The notes beneath the pieces are model-generated. The model saw only the letters and a list, made by a program, of their open reading frames with translations, was not told the origin of the DNA and ran no database searches. A program made the translations under genes and the position numbers. Below are positions 6,849 to 16,357 of a stretch of DNA of 60,947 nucleotides, in pieces (position 1 is the stretch's first letter; every line of letters starts with the position of its first letter). Source of the DNA: Lachnospiraceae bacterium (GTDB taxonomy: Bacteria; Bacillota; Clostridia; Lachnospirales; Lachnospiraceae); assembly GCA_022781925.1 (NCBI GenBank), contig JALESO010000049.1:1-60947 (forward strand), in the 5' to 3' direction.

Positions 6849-7706
6849 ATGAGCAAAATAGGATTGATCGTGGAAGGCGGCGGAATGAAGTGTGCATACA
6901 GCGCAGGTATTCTGGATGCTTTCATGGATGAAAATATTACATTTGATTATGCCATCGGTGTGTCTGCCGGATCTGCCAATGTGGCATCTTTCCTGGCAGG
7001 ACAGCGCGGACGTAATCTTCGTTATTATACAGACTGGATTAAGGATCCGGGCTATTTCGGTGTGAAAAGTTTTATCAAAACCGGAAATCTGTTCGGTTTG
7101 CAGCATATTTACGGTGATATGACGAATTCTACCGGTGTGGACCCCATTGATTTCCCGACATTGCGTGCGAATCCGACGGAATACTGGATCGTGGCAACGG
7201 ATGCAGCAACAGGAACACCGGTTTATTTTCCGAAGAGTGCGATGAAGCAGGATGATTACCGCTGTATTATGGCTTCCTGTGCGTTGCCGGCAGCCTGCAA
7301 ACCCATTGAGATCGATGGCAAACTGTATTATGACGGCGGTGTGACGGATGCGATTCCGGTGCAACGTGCTCTGGATGACGGCTGTGACAAGATCGTTGCG
7401 ATTTTATCAAAACCGAGAAGTTTTGTGAAAAAGCCGGAAGGCATGCGTTTCTTATACAGCAGAATGTGCCGCAAGTTCCCGAATACGGTAAAGGCACTGG
7501 ATAACCGCCATATCATGTACGGAAAGTGCCAGAAGCAGCTGTTTGATCTGGAGAAGGAAGGCAGGGCATTTATTTTTGCACCAAGCAACCCGCCGAAAAT
7601 GAGTACATACACCATGGACCGGGAAGTAGAGCAGCAGTTATATGACCTTGGAATGAAGGATTTTCATGATGCCAAGGCTCAGTTGAAAATTTTTCTTACT
7701 GCGTAA
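6849..7706 (+). CDS. Patatin-like phospholipase / lipid acyl hydrolase
   Basis: This 285-aa protein has the patatin layout: a glycine-rich oxyanion hole near the N-terminus (EGGGMKCAYSAGIL, residues 9-22), the nucleophile elbow GVSAGS with catalytic S39, and the catalytic aspartate D162 in YYDGGVTD. The family hydrolyses acyl esters of membrane lipids with a Ser-Asp dyad. No signal peptide or membrane segment is seen, so it is cytoplasmic. I chose ATG 6849, preceded by AAAAGGTGA, rather than the in-frame GTG at 6837. It lies before plsX, with a separate promoter for each, so a link to membrane lipid turnover is plausible but inferred. Confidence 0.85.
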   Translation: MSKIGLIVEGGGMKCAYSAGILDAFMDENITFDYAIGVSAGSANVASFLAGQRGRNLRYYTDWIKDPGYFGVKSFIKTGNLFGLQHIYGDMTNSTGVDPIDFPTLRANPTEYWIVATDAATGTPVYFPKSAMKQDDYRCIMASCALPAACKPIEIDGKLYYDGGVTDAIPVQRALDDGCDKIVAILSKPRSFVKKPEGMRFLYSRMCRKFPNTVKALDNRHIMYGKCQKQLFDLEKEGRAFIFAPSNPPKMSTYTMDREVEQQLYDLGMKDFHDAKAQLKIFLTA

Positions 7707-7768
7707 CATTTACTTAATATTTACAGAAAAAATACTAAAAAGTTTTACATTGGGATAAGAAAAATCGG

Positions 7769-7797
7769 TTGATTTATACATAGACATAGTGTATATT
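7769..7797 (+). promoter_or_regulatory. Promoter for plsX-acpP-rnc
   Basis: TTGATT at 7769-7774 and TATATT at 7792-7797 with a 17-base spacer, 35 bases before the plsX start. The AT-rich sequence just upstream may act as an UP element. Confidence 0.6.
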
Positions 7798-7831
7798 TTT
7801 TATTGGATGGACAAGAGACGGAGGAAGAAAT

Positions 7832-8839
7832 ATGAGCGAAACAGTCCGCGTAGTAGTGGATGCCATGGGTGGTGACAATGCACCGGGAGAAATCGTAAAA
7901 GGTGCGGTGGAAGCTGTTCAGGCAGAAAATGATATCAAAGTGTTTCTGGTAGGCAGACAGGATGCTGTGAATGCTGAACTGGAGAAATATACTTATGATA
8001 AGGAAAAGATTGAAGTCGTACATGCCGAGGAAGTCATTGAGATGGCTGAGCCGCCGGTAAATGCGATTCGTAAGAAGAAACAGTCATCTCTGGTAATCGG
8101 AATGAATATGATTAAGCATCAGGAAGCAGATGCCATTGTGACAGCGGGAAGTACCGGAGCTACTTTAGTTGGCGGTCAGGTACTGGTTGGAAGGATTAAA
8201 GGTATTGAGCGTCCGCCACTGGCACCGTTGATTCCGACGGAAAAGGGAGTGTCACTTCTGATCGACTGTGGAGCAAACGTGGATGCGCGTCCGTCACATC
8301 TGGTGCAGTTCGCCCAGATCGGATCTATTTATATGGAGAACATTGTCGGAATCAAGAATCCGAGAGTGGCGATCCTGAACATCGGAGCAGAAGAGGAAAA
8401 GGGCAATCAGCTGGTGAAAGAGACATTCCCGCTGCTGAAAGAATGTCCTGGGATTAATTTTATCGGAAGTATTGAAGCACGTGAGATTCCGCATGGCGGT
8501 GCAGATGTCATCGTCTGTGAAGCGTTTGCGGGCAACATCGTACTGAAACTGTACGAGGGTGTGGCTGCGACTTTACTTTCCAAGGTAAAAGAGGGACTGA
8601 TGTCATCTCTCCGGTCTAAAATTGGAGCACTTTTGATTAAACCTGCATTAAAACAGACATTGAAGTCCTTTGATGCCTCCCAGTATGGTGGAGCTCCTCT
8701 GCTTGGACTGAACGGTCTGGTGGTCAAGACACACGGCAGTGCGAAAGCAATCGATGTGAAGAATTCCATTCTTCAGTGTGTGATTTTCAAGCAGCAGGAT
8801 ATTAATGGTAAGATCAAAGAGCATATTGTAGAAAAATAA
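7832..8839 (+). CDS. plsX: Phosphate acyltransferase PlsX
   Basis: The 335-aa protein starts with the hallmark VVVDAMGGDNAPGE and carries AGSTGATLVGG and the VCEAFAGNIVLK region of PlsX. It converts acyl-ACP and phosphate to acyl-phosphate, the donor for PlsY in phosphatidic acid synthesis; it is a peripheral membrane protein. The length is normal. The acyl carrier protein gene follows after 21 bases, the usual pairing in Firmicutes. The partner plsY is in this window at 28040, in a different operon. The start has GGAGGAAGAA upstream. Confidence 0.95.
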   Translation: MSETVRVVVDAMGGDNAPGEIVKGAVEAVQAENDIKVFLVGRQDAVNAELEKYTYDKEKIEVVHAEEVIEMAEPPVNAIRKKKQSSLVIGMNMIKHQEADAIVTAGSTGATLVGGQVLVGRIKGIERPPLAPLIPTEKGVSLLIDCGANVDARPSHLVQFAQIGSIYMENIVGIKNPRVAILNIGAEEEKGNQLVKETFPLLKECPGINFIGSIEAREIPHGGADVIVCEAFAGNIVLKLYEGVAATLLSKVKEGLMSSLRSKIGALLIKPALKQTLKSFDASQYGGAPLLGLNGLVVKTHGSAKAIDVKNSILQCVIFKQQDINGKIKEHIVEK

Positions 8840-8860
8840 CAGGGAGGGAGGATTTGCGTC

Positions 8861-9088
8861 ATGGAATTTGAAAAAATCAAAAATATTATCAGTGAAGTGT
8901 TAAGCATTAACGCTGATACGATTACAGAAGAGTCTACTTTTGTGGATGATCTTGGAGCAGATTCCTTGGATATTTTCCAGATTATTATGGCAATCGAGGA
9001 AGAGTTTGAGATTGAGATTCCGTCAGAAGAAGCAGAAAAAATTACAACTGTTGGCGATGCGGTAGAACAGATTAAGAAAGCATTGTAA
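8861..9088 (+). CDS. acpP: Acyl carrier protein
   Basis: The 75-aa acidic helical protein has the phosphopantetheine attachment motif LGADSLD with S35. It carries growing acyl chains for fatty acid synthesis and hands them to PlsX. Size and motif are standard. It lies between plsX and rnc, and a hairpin with a T-rich tail follows it (9114-9156), which may lower expression of the downstream genes. Confidence 0.95.
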   Translation: MEFEKIKNIISEVLSINADTITEESTFVDDLGADSLDIFQIIMAIEEEFEIEIPSEEAEKITTVGDAVEQIKKAL

Positions 9089-9113
9089 GAATCAGTATAA
9101 CAGGAAAATGGAT

Positions 9114-9156
9114 GCTGTTGCAGTGAGTATTTGTCTCTGCAACAGCTCTTTGTTTT
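9114..9156 (+). terminator. Terminator/attenuator between acpP and rnc
   Basis: GCTGTTGCAG at 9114-9123 is a perfect inverted repeat of CTGCAACAGC at 9137-9146, followed by TCTTTGTTTT. With rnc starting only 18 bases later, it probably ends most acpP transcripts and lets some read through. It could also be an RNase III cleavage site. Confidence 0.65.
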
Positions 9157-9173
9157 ACAGGAGGAACGATACT

Positions 9174-9866
9174 ATGGAACAGATCAAAGAGTTTCAGAAA
9201 AAAATCGGTTATCAGTTTCAGCAGGAAGGTCTGTTGCGTCAGGCACTGACTCACAGCTCCTATGCCAATGAACACCGGATGAAGAAGTTGTCCGATAATG
9301 AGCGTCTGGAGTTTCTGGGGGATGCGGTACTGGAGATCGTAACCAGTGACTTTTTATATCATGAACATACGGATGTACCGGAGGGGGAACTGACCCGTGT
9401 GCGTGCAAGTATCGTATGTGAGCAGACACTGGCATTTTGTACCAGAGCACTGAACCTGGGAGATTATCTTTTCCTTGGAAAAGGTGAGGATCAGACCGGT
9501 GGCAGAAAGAGAAAATCTATTTTATCAGATGCATTCGAGGCGATTATCGGAGCTATTTATCTGGATGGTGGTTTTGCTAATGCAAAAGAGTTTATTCACC
9601 GTTTTGTGCTGAATAATGTGGAGCATATGCAGCTCTTTTATGATAGCAAGACTATCCTGCAGGAGATCGTGCAGGGAGATGAGCATAGCGGAAAACTGGA
9701 GTATGTGCTGGTGGATGAGAGTGGTCCGGACCACAACAAGAATTATACCGTGGAAGCCCGCATAGGCAATAAGAGCTATGGATGCGGCGAGGGTCATACC
9801 AAGAAGGCGGCAGAACAGGAAGCTGCTTATCAGGCCATTCTGGTGCTGAGAAAGAAGGACAAGTAA
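9174..9866 (+). CDS. rnc: Ribonuclease III
   Basis: The 230-aa protein has the RNase III signature NERLEFLGDAVLE in its N-terminal endonuclease domain and a C-terminal double-stranded RNA-binding domain (about residues 155-228, ending GHTKKAAEQEAAYQAIL). It cuts double-stranded RNA and matures rRNA precursors. The ATG at 9174 has GGAGG nine bases upstream; an in-frame upstream ATG at 9108 lies inside the preceding hairpin and is unlikely. It is followed by smc after 21 bases, the common rnc-smc-ftsY order. Confidence 0.95.
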   Translation: MEQIKEFQKKIGYQFQQEGLLRQALTHSSYANEHRMKKLSDNERLEFLGDAVLEIVTSDFLYHEHTDVPEGELTRVRASIVCEQTLAFCTRALNLGDYLFLGKGEDQTGGRKRKSILSDAFEAIIGAIYLDGGFANAKEFIHRFVLNNVEHMQLFYDSKTILQEIVQGDEHSGKLEYVLVDESGPDHNKNYTVEARIGNKSYGCGEGHTKKAAEQEAAYQAILVLRKKDK

Positions 9867-9887
9867 GAGTAGTAAACGGAGGAATGT

Positions 9888-12800
9888 ATGTATCTTAAAT
9901 CAATCGAGGTACACGGTTTTAAATCATTTGCCAATAAAATTATATTTGAGTTTCATAACGGAATCACCGGTATTGTAGGTCCGAATGGCAGTGGAAAAAG
10001 TAATGTCGCAGATGCGGTGCGCTGGGTGCTTGGTGAGCAGAAGGTGAAGCAGCTGCGAAGTGCCAGCATGCAGGATGTCATTTTTGCGGGAACAGAGAAT
10101 CGAAAGCCGGTAAGTTTTGCCTATGTGGCGATTACACTGGATAATTCGGATCATCAGCTGCCCTTGGATTATAACGAAGTGACGGTGGCACGACGGGTGT
10201 ACCGTTCCGGTGAGAGTGAATATCTGATCAACGGTACCCAGTGCCGTCTGAAGGATGTCAATGAGCTTTTTTATGATACCGGTATTGGTAAAGAAGGATA
10301 TTCCATCATCGGTCAGGGACAGATTGACAAAATCCTGAGCGGAAAACCGGAGGAACGCCGGGAACTGTTTGACGAGGCGGCAGGAATTGTAAAGTTCAAG
10401 CGCAGAAAAGCGACAGCATTGAAAAAACTGGAGGATGAACAGCAGAATCTGGTGCGTGTCAATGACATTCTGGCAGAACTGGAGCGACAGGTGGGACCTC
10501 TGGAGCGGCAGGCGGAACACGCAAAAGTTTATCTGAAGAAAAAAGAAGAACTGAAAAGCTGCGATCAGAGTTTGTTTTTGCTTGAGATGGAGCGGATGAA
10601 TACCGAACTGCAGGGACTGGAACAGAAATGTGGGATTACGGAGCATCAGCAGACCGAGACCCGGCAGAAATTTGAACAGATCAAAGCACGCTATGAAGAA
10701 CTGGATGAACAGGTGGCGCAGGCAGATGCACAGATCAGTTCTCTGCAGCAGAATATGAATGAGACCGGTGTCTCCAAGGAAAAACTGGAAGGTCAGATCA
10801 ATGTGCTGCGGGAACAGATCCATACGGCACAGCAGAACGAAGAGCATGTCAGAAGCCGTCTGGATGCGTTGCAGGCCGATGTGGAGCGCCAGCAGCAGGC
10901 AGGTGAGGATTACAGCAACCAGCAGGCAGAACTGGAAGAAAAAATCAGAGAGACCGGGCAGAAGAAAGCGACGCTGACAGAACATCTGGAAGCGTTACGA
11001 AAAGAAAATGCTGCGATGGAACAGCAGATTGAAGATGGAAAGGCAGAAATTTTACGTCTGCTGAATGCCCGGGCTTCCATGAAAGCAGAGCAGCAGCGTC
11101 TGAAGACCATGCAGGAGCAGGCTTCCATCCGCCGGGCGCAGTTAAACAAGGAACTGCTGGAGCAGAAGAGTGGTGGAGACGATGTCAGCGGATTGCTGCT
11201 CAGACAGGAAAAGGAACTGGCTGAACTGAAGGAATCGATTGTTTCCATGGAGGAAGAAAAGGCGTCCATTGAAAAGAAGCGAAACAACTGGCGGCAGGAG
11301 TTCGAAGAACTGCGTGGCCGGATGGATCAGTGCAAGGAGCAGTATCACAAGGACAGTTCCCGTCTGGAATCTCTGCGGAATATCGCGGAGCGTTACGATG
11401 GATATGGCAACAGCATCCGCCGGATCATGGAACGCAAGGCGGATACGCCGGGAATCCACGGTGTTATCGCGGATCTGATCAAGGTGGACAAGCAGTATGA
11501 GACCGCCATCGAGACGGCTCTGGGTGGAAGTATCCAGAACATTGTGACGGATAATGAGGATACCGCCCGTCAGATGATCGAATATCTGAAAAAGAACCGT
11601 TATGGACGAGCTACGTTTTTGCCGTTGACCAGTGTATCAGCACCGGAGCATGTTCCAGCAGAAAAGGCGCTGGGAGAGACCGGTGTCATCGGCATTGCAA
11701 GCAGTCTGGTGCATACCCAGCCGCAGTATGAAAAAGTGGCCGGATATCTGTTGGGCCGTGTGCTTGTGATGGATACCATCGAACATGCGGTGGCGGTTGC
11801 CCGAAAGTTCCGCTATTCGCTGCGTATCGTTACGCTGGAGGGCGAATCCCTGCAGCCGGGCGGCTCCATGACCGGTGGTGCGTTCCGGAATAACAGTAAT
11901 CTGCTGGGACGAAACCGAGAGATTGAGATCCTGGAAAAACAGGTGGCTGACTGCCGGACCCAGGCGCAGGAGATCCGAAGCCGAATGGAGGATGTGAAGA
12001 CGGCAAATGCGCTTCTGAAGGATGATTATGAAGAACTGCAGGTGAATCTGCAGCAGGCGTATTTACATAAAAATACCCTGGAAATGGAGACCGGTCATAT
12101 CCGGGAGCAGCAGGAAAAACAGGAAGCTGCCTATGCCGGCATTCATGAAGAAATCGCGAAAATCGATGCAGATAAAGCGGAATGGGCTTCCGAGCAGGAG
12201 CAGATGGCAAAGCAGATGCAGCTGTCTGTAAACCAGGAAAAAGAGATTACCGAGCAGAATAAAACATTATCCCAGCAGGTGGAAAATAAAAATCTGGAGA
12301 TTGAGAGTGCATCTCAGGATCTGAATGATATTCTGCTGGAGATTGCACAGAAGCAGCAACAGAAAAATTTCCTGCAGCAGAATATCCAGCGTATTGCGGA
12401 GGAAATCCGTCGCCTGAATCAGGAGAAAGAACAGATTTTGCATGACAGTGCAAACAGTGAGACTGTGATCGAAGAACGGGAGGCCCAGATCAGACAGTTA
12501 CAGGAACAGTCGGAAGCGGCTGTTTTACAGAAACAGGATCTGGACGAGAAGCTGACGGCGATCCGTGCGCAGAAAGAAACCATGCTTGGTGAGCAGAAAA
12601 ACTTTTTTGCCCAGCGGGAAGAACTTTCCCAGACCATGAGCAATCTGGACAAAGAGATGTTCCGATTGAACCAGCAGAAGGAAAAGACGGAGCAGGCACA
12701 GGAATCTCTGACCACTTATATGTGGGAGGAATATGAGATCACCTACCATGCGGCAAAGGAACAGGAACTTTCGGAGCAGTTGAATGTATCTGATCTGAAA

Positions 12801-13457
12801 AAGCAGATCGCGGGCATCCGCGACGAGATCCGCAAGCTTGGAAATGTCAATGTCAATGCCATTGAAGAGTACAAGAGTGTATCGGAGCGTTATGAATTCC
12901 TCTTTGCACAGCATGCGGATCTGGAGGAGGCAAAAGCGAGCCTGGAGAAGATCATTGCGGATCTGGATGAAGGAATGCGTAAGCAGTTCGCAGAAAAATT
13001 TGCCGATATTCAGCAGGAATTTGACAAGACATTCAAGGAGCTGTTCGGCGGAGGAAAAGGTTCTCTGGAACTGACCGGCGAGGAAGAGACGAAGGACATT
13101 CTGGAATGTGGAATCCGGATCATCGCACAGCCGCCCGGAAAGAAACTCCAGAATATGATGCAGCTGTCCGGTGGTGAGAAAGCACTGACAGCCATTGCGC
13201 TGCTGTTTGCCATCCAGAACTTAAAACCGTCGCCGTTCTGTCTGTTGGATGAGATCGAGGCGGCACTGGATGATTCCAACGTTGACCGTTTTGCAAATTA
13301 TCTGCATAAGCTGACGAAAAATACACAGTTTATTGTGATTACCCATCGACGGGGCACCATGACTGCCGCAGACCGTCTGTATGGTATCACCATGCAGGAG
13401 AAAGGTGTGTCTGCACTGGTTTCCGTCAACCTGATTGAAAAAGAATTAGATGCATAA
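9888..13457 (+). CDS. smc: Chromosome segregation protein SMC
   Basis: The 1189-aa protein has the full SMC plan: N-terminal ATP-binding half with Walker A GPNGSGKSN (residues 31-39), a coiled coil, a hinge around residues 510-650 (TPGIHGVIADLI through GGAFRN), a second coiled coil, and a C-terminal half with the signature LSGGEKALTAIA (from residue 1093) and Walker B CLLDEIEAALDD. It compacts and segregates DNA with ScpA and ScpB, which are not in this window. The length is normal and the reading frame is uninterrupted. Confidence 0.97.
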   Translation: MYLKSIEVHGFKSFANKIIFEFHNGITGIVGPNGSGKSNVADAVRWVLGEQKVKQLRSASMQDVIFAGTENRKPVSFAYVAITLDNSDHQLPLDYNEVTVARRVYRSGESEYLINGTQCRLKDVNELFYDTGIGKEGYSIIGQGQIDKILSGKPEERRELFDEAAGIVKFKRRKATALKKLEDEQQNLVRVNDILAELERQVGPLERQAEHAKVYLKKKEELKSCDQSLFLLEMERMNTELQGLEQKCGITEHQQTETRQKFEQIKARYEELDEQVAQADAQISSLQQNMNETGVSKEKLEGQINVLREQIHTAQQNEEHVRSRLDALQADVERQQQAGEDYSNQQAELEEKIRETGQKKATLTEHLEALRKENAAMEQQIEDGKAEILRLLNARASMKAEQQRLKTMQEQASIRRAQLNKELLEQKSGGDDVSGLLLRQEKELAELKESIVSMEEEKASIEKKRNNWRQEFEELRGRMDQCKEQYHKDSSRLESLRNIAERYDGYGNSIRRIMERKADTPGIHGVIADLIKVDKQYETAIETALGGSIQNIVTDNEDTARQMIEYLKKNRYGRATFLPLTSVSAPEHVPAEKALGETGVIGIASSLVHTQPQYEKVAGYLLGRVLVMDTIEHAVAVARKFRYSLRIVTLEGESLQPGGSMTGGAFRNNSNLLGRNREIEILEKQVADCRTQAQEIRSRMEDVKTANALLKDDYEELQVNLQQAYLHKNTLEMETGHIREQQEKQEAAYAGIHEEIAKIDADKAEWASEQEQMAKQMQLSVNQEKEITEQNKTLSQQVENKNLEIESASQDLNDILLEIAQKQQQKNFLQQNIQRIAEEIRRLNQEKEQILHDSANSETVIEEREAQIRQLQEQSEAAVLQKQDLDEKLTAIRAQKETMLGEQKNFFAQREELSQTMSNLDKEMFRLNQQKEKTEQAQESLTTYMWEEYEITYHAAKEQELSEQLNVSDLKKQIAGIRDEIRKLGNVNVNAIEEYKSVSERYEFLFAQHADLEEAKASLEKIIADLDEGMRKQFAEKFADIQQEFDKTFKELFGGGKGSLELTGEEETKDILECGIRIIAQPPGKKLQNMMQLSGGEKALTAIALLFAIQNLKPSPFCLLDEIEAALDDSNVDRFANYLHKLTKNTQFIVITHRRGTMTAADRLYGITMQEKGVSALVSVNLIEKELDA

Positions 13458-13606
13458 GGATTCAAAGTAAGAGTGTCAAGAACATTTCTGAATCAGAAGT
13501 ATTGCAAAGTATGATTGTTTTTTTATGAGAAAATAATCTGCAGACAATTATTAAGAATGAGCAAAGAAAATTTGATTTCAAATATATTTGAGGGAGGAAG
13601 AGACGT

Positions 13607-14554
13607 ATGGCTGAAGAAAAAGAGAAAAAAGGCTTTTTTAAGCGTCTGGTCAGTGGACTGACCAAAACCCGTGACAATATCGTGTCCGGATTTGATTCTA
13701 TTTTCAGCGGATTTTCCCATATCGATGATGACTTTTATGAGGAACTGGAAGAGATTCTTGTAATGGGCGATATCGGAATCCATGCCACAGAGGAAATCAT
13801 TGAAAATCTGAAGAAAAAAGTAAAAGAAAACCACATCAAAGAACCGGCAGATTGCCGGGAACTGTTGATCAACAGTATCAAAGAGCAGATGTATGTAGGC
13901 GATACCGCATATCGTTTTGAAGAGGAAAAATCTGTCGTTCTTGTGATCGGTGTCAACGGTGTCGGAAAGACAACCACCATCGGAAAACTGGCGGGAAAAC
14001 TGAAAAATCAGGGCAAAAAAGTAATCCTGGGTGCAGCTGATACCTTCCGTGCCGCAGCCGGTGAACAGCTGACAGAGTGGGCGAACCGTGCCGGTGTGGA
14101 AATTGTCGGCGGACAGGAAGGATCCGATCCGGGTTCTGTCGTATACGATGCCGTACAGGCGGCAAAAGCCCGAAAAGCAGATGTATTGCTGTGTGATACG
14201 GCAGGACGTCTGCATAACAAGAAAAACCTGATGGAAGAACTGAAGAAGATCAACCGTATTCTGGAAAAAGAGTATCCGGAAGCATACCGCGAGACTTTGG
14301 TCGTTCTGGATGCTACCACTGGACAGAATGCGCTGGTTCAGGCAAAGCAGTTCAGTGAGGCTGCTGAGATCACAGGTATTGTACTGACCAAGATGGACGG
14401 AACTGCCAAGGGAGGAATTGCTGTTGCAATTCATTCCGAGCTTGGTATTCCGGTAAAATATATTGGTGTAGGAGAAAGCATCGATGATCTGCAGAAATTT
14501 GACGCGGATCAGTTTGTAGATGCGTTGTTTGAGAAGGAGAACGTAAATGAGTGA
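13607..14554 (+). CDS. ftsY: Signal recognition particle receptor FtsY
   Basis: The 315-aa SRP GTPase has a short charged N-terminus instead of the long acidic A domain of enterobacteria, then the N domain, then the G domain with GVNGVGKTTTIGKLA (from residue 115), AADTFRAAA, DTAGR (from 197) and TKMDGTAKGG. It receives ribosome-SRP complexes at the membrane. The start follows GGGAGGAAGAG. It overlaps the next gene, ilvA, by eight bases, so the two are co-translated despite unrelated roles. Confidence 0.96.
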   Translation: MAEEKEKKGFFKRLVSGLTKTRDNIVSGFDSIFSGFSHIDDDFYEELEEILVMGDIGIHATEEIIENLKKKVKENHIKEPADCRELLINSIKEQMYVGDTAYRFEEEKSVVLVIGVNGVGKTTTIGKLAGKLKNQGKKVILGAADTFRAAAGEQLTEWANRAGVEIVGGQEGSDPGSVVYDAVQAAKARKADVLLCDTAGRLHNKKNLMEELKKINRILEKEYPEAYRETLVVLDATTGQNALVQAKQFSEAAEITGIVLTKMDGTAKGGIAVAIHSELGIPVKYIGVGESIDDLQKFDADQFVDALFEKENVNE

Positions 14555-15767
14555 AATGCTGACACTGGATCGTTTTGAGGAAGCCAGTGAAATCGTCAAA
14601 AAAGTAACACAGGAGACAAAGCTGGTATACAGTGAGTATTTAAGCGAACAGACTGGCAATAAAGTATATCTGAAACCGGAAAATATGCAGTTTACCGGTG
14701 CGTATAAAGTACGTGGTGCTTATTACAAGATCAGTACACTGACAGAGGAAGAACGTCAGCGTGGTCTGATCACTGCATCCGCAGGAAACCATGCGCAGGG
14801 TGTGGCTTATGCTGCAAAACGTTATGGTGCAAAGGCAACGATCGTAATGCCGACCACCACTCCGCTGATCAAAGTAAACCGTACCAAGAGCTATGGTGCA
14901 GAAGTGGTTCTGTACGGAGATGTGTACGATGAGGCTTGTGCAAAGGCATATGAACTGGCAGAAGAGCACGGATATACTTTTATCCATCCATTTGATGATC
15001 CGGCTGTTGCAACCGGTCAGGGAACCATTGCCATGGAAATCTTCCAGGAACTTCCATTGGTGGAATACATTCTGGTGCCAATCGGTGGCGGCGGACTTGC
15101 AACCGGTGTATCCACACTGGCAAAACTGTTAAATCCGAAGATCAAAGTCATCGGTGTAGAGCCGGCTGGTGCAAACTGTATGCAGGCATCTCTGGAAGCC
15201 GGTGAAGTAGTAACATTGCCGCAGGTAAATACCATTGCAGACGGTACCGCTGTAAAAACTCCGGGAAGCAAAATCTTCCCGTATATTCAGGAAAATCTGG
15301 ATGATATCATTACCGTTCATGATGATGAACTGATCGTGGCATTCCTGGATATGGTAGAGAATCATAAGATGATCGTAGAAAACTCCGGTCTGCTGACGGT
15401 TGCAGCACTGAAGCATCTGAATGTAAAGGACAAACGAGTTGTTTCTATCCTGAGTGGTGGAAATATGGATGTCATCACCATGTCCTCTGTGGTACAGAAA
15501 GGTCTGATCCTGCGTGATCGTATCTTTACCGTGTCTATTCAGCTGCCGGATAAACCGGGCGAGCTGTGCAGAGTTGCAGGCGTAGTAGCCGGTGTACAGG
15601 CAAATGTTATCAAACTGGATCATAACCAGTTCGTATCATCCAACCGAAATGCAGCTGTGGAGATCCGGATCACCATGGAAGCATTTGGCACCGAGCATAA
15701 AAAACAGATCATTGCGGCGCTGCGTGAAGCAGGCTATGATCCGAAACTGATCCAGGCTGTACTGTAA
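14547..15767 (+). CDS. ilvA: Threonine ammonia-lyase with C-terminal ACT domain
   Basis: The 406-aa PLP enzyme has the lysine motif TGAYKVRGAYY (K54), the SAGNHAQG loop, the phosphate-binding glycine loop GGGGL (from residue 180) and a C-terminal ACT-like domain (about 330-406, from DRIFTVSIQLPDKPGELCR). It deaminates threonine to 2-oxobutyrate. The length and single ACT domain match the short clostridial and TdcB-like form rather than the long E. coli IlvA with two ACT-like units, so it could be anabolic or catabolic. It overlaps ftsY and is followed by a gene-free palindromic region. Confidence 0.9.
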   Translation: MSEMLTLDRFEEASEIVKKVTQETKLVYSEYLSEQTGNKVYLKPENMQFTGAYKVRGAYYKISTLTEEERQRGLITASAGNHAQGVAYAAKRYGAKATIVMPTTTPLIKVNRTKSYGAEVVLYGDVYDEACAKAYELAEEHGYTFIHPFDDPAVATGQGTIAMEIFQELPLVEYILVPIGGGGLATGVSTLAKLLNPKIKVIGVEPAGANCMQASLEAGEVVTLPQVNTIADGTAVKTPGSKIFPYIQENLDDIITVHDDELIVAFLDMVENHKMIVENSGLLTVAALKHLNVKDKRVVSILSGGNMDVITMSSVVQKGLILRDRIFTVSIQLPDKPGELCRVAGVVAGVQANVIKLDHNQFVSSNRNAAVEIRITMEAFGTEHKKQIIAALREAGYDPKLIQAVL

Positions 15768-15788
15768 AATCTTGTTTATCTGTGTAAA

Positions 15789-15984
15789 GGGCAAATCTGA
15801 AGCAGAAATCCAGACAGACACGGATGATTTTCTACCTCCGCTGCGCCGCTTATCTCCGCCTCCTCCCGCGAACTCGCACGCAGAAACAGCGTGCTCAGAC
15901 ACACTCCCGGAGGCGGGCTATGCTCGCTACGGTGACGAAAATCAACCTACCGTCTTGTCTTGGATTTTGCTTTCAGATTTGCCC
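15789..15984. repeat. Long nested palindromic element (A)
   Basis: GGGCAAATCTGAAGCAGAAATCC from 15789 is repeated inversely up to 15984 (...GGATTTTGCTTTCAGATTTGCCC), with a few mismatches. Inside are further arms: CCGCCTCC with GGAGGCGG, and GCACGC with GCGTGC. The block could fold as one long hairpin in either strand. It starts 22 bases after the ilvA stop. The apparent open frame across it is not a gene, since it follows the palindrome. Confidence 0.7.
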
Positions 15985-16131
15985 TATTTACTTGATGGCA
16001 CCGATATGTCACGCGTGCATATCAGTTATGCAACATTTTCTCGCACGCGCAGATTTACATCTTCATTTTTCAATGACAGGAGAATGATCTTCTTTGGGGA
16101 ATCAGTTGCTGGTAATTGCAATCATTTGTAT

Positions 16132-16306
16132 CCTTGACAATTAAAAAGAACTGCTAAAAGTCTGTTACCGACGGCGAAGAACTCAAAAACAGTTCCATTT
16201 TTCCGTCGATGACAACAGTATAGCAGTTCTTTTTTTATATGATCAAGGGCAAGCCGCTTTGCGGTGGCTTAGCTTTCCCCTCTGGCTCAGAATCTAAAAA
16301 CAGTTA
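16132..16306. repeat. Structured dispersed repeat, copy 2
   Basis: This is the second copy of the block at 4376-4552. Shared segments include CCTTGACA, ACCGACGGCGAAGAACTCA, CAGTTCTTTTT, GATCAAGGGCA (one base differs in copy 1), GCCGCTTTGCGGTGGCT and GAATCTA-AACAGTTA. The paired 17-base motif is again present twice, at 16179 and 16290, spaced 111 bases. Several changed bases keep the outer stem paired, which favours selection on structure. It stands between two other palindromes, downstream of genes converging from both sides. Confidence 0.75.
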
Positions 16307-16357
16307 AGCGATAGTTTTGTTATCAATATAACTACAATTTAATTCTGTGTAAATAGA

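Noticed and set aside
9108..9173. Longer RNase III starting at 9108
   Set aside because: The added codons lie in the hairpin 9114-9146 and lack a ribosome site, whereas ATG 9174 has GGAGG.
15772..16137. Apparent 121-codon frame between ilvA and the transporter genes
   Set aside because: It overlaps the nested palindrome 15789-15984, has no ribosome site and its composition follows the repeat, so it is not a gene.
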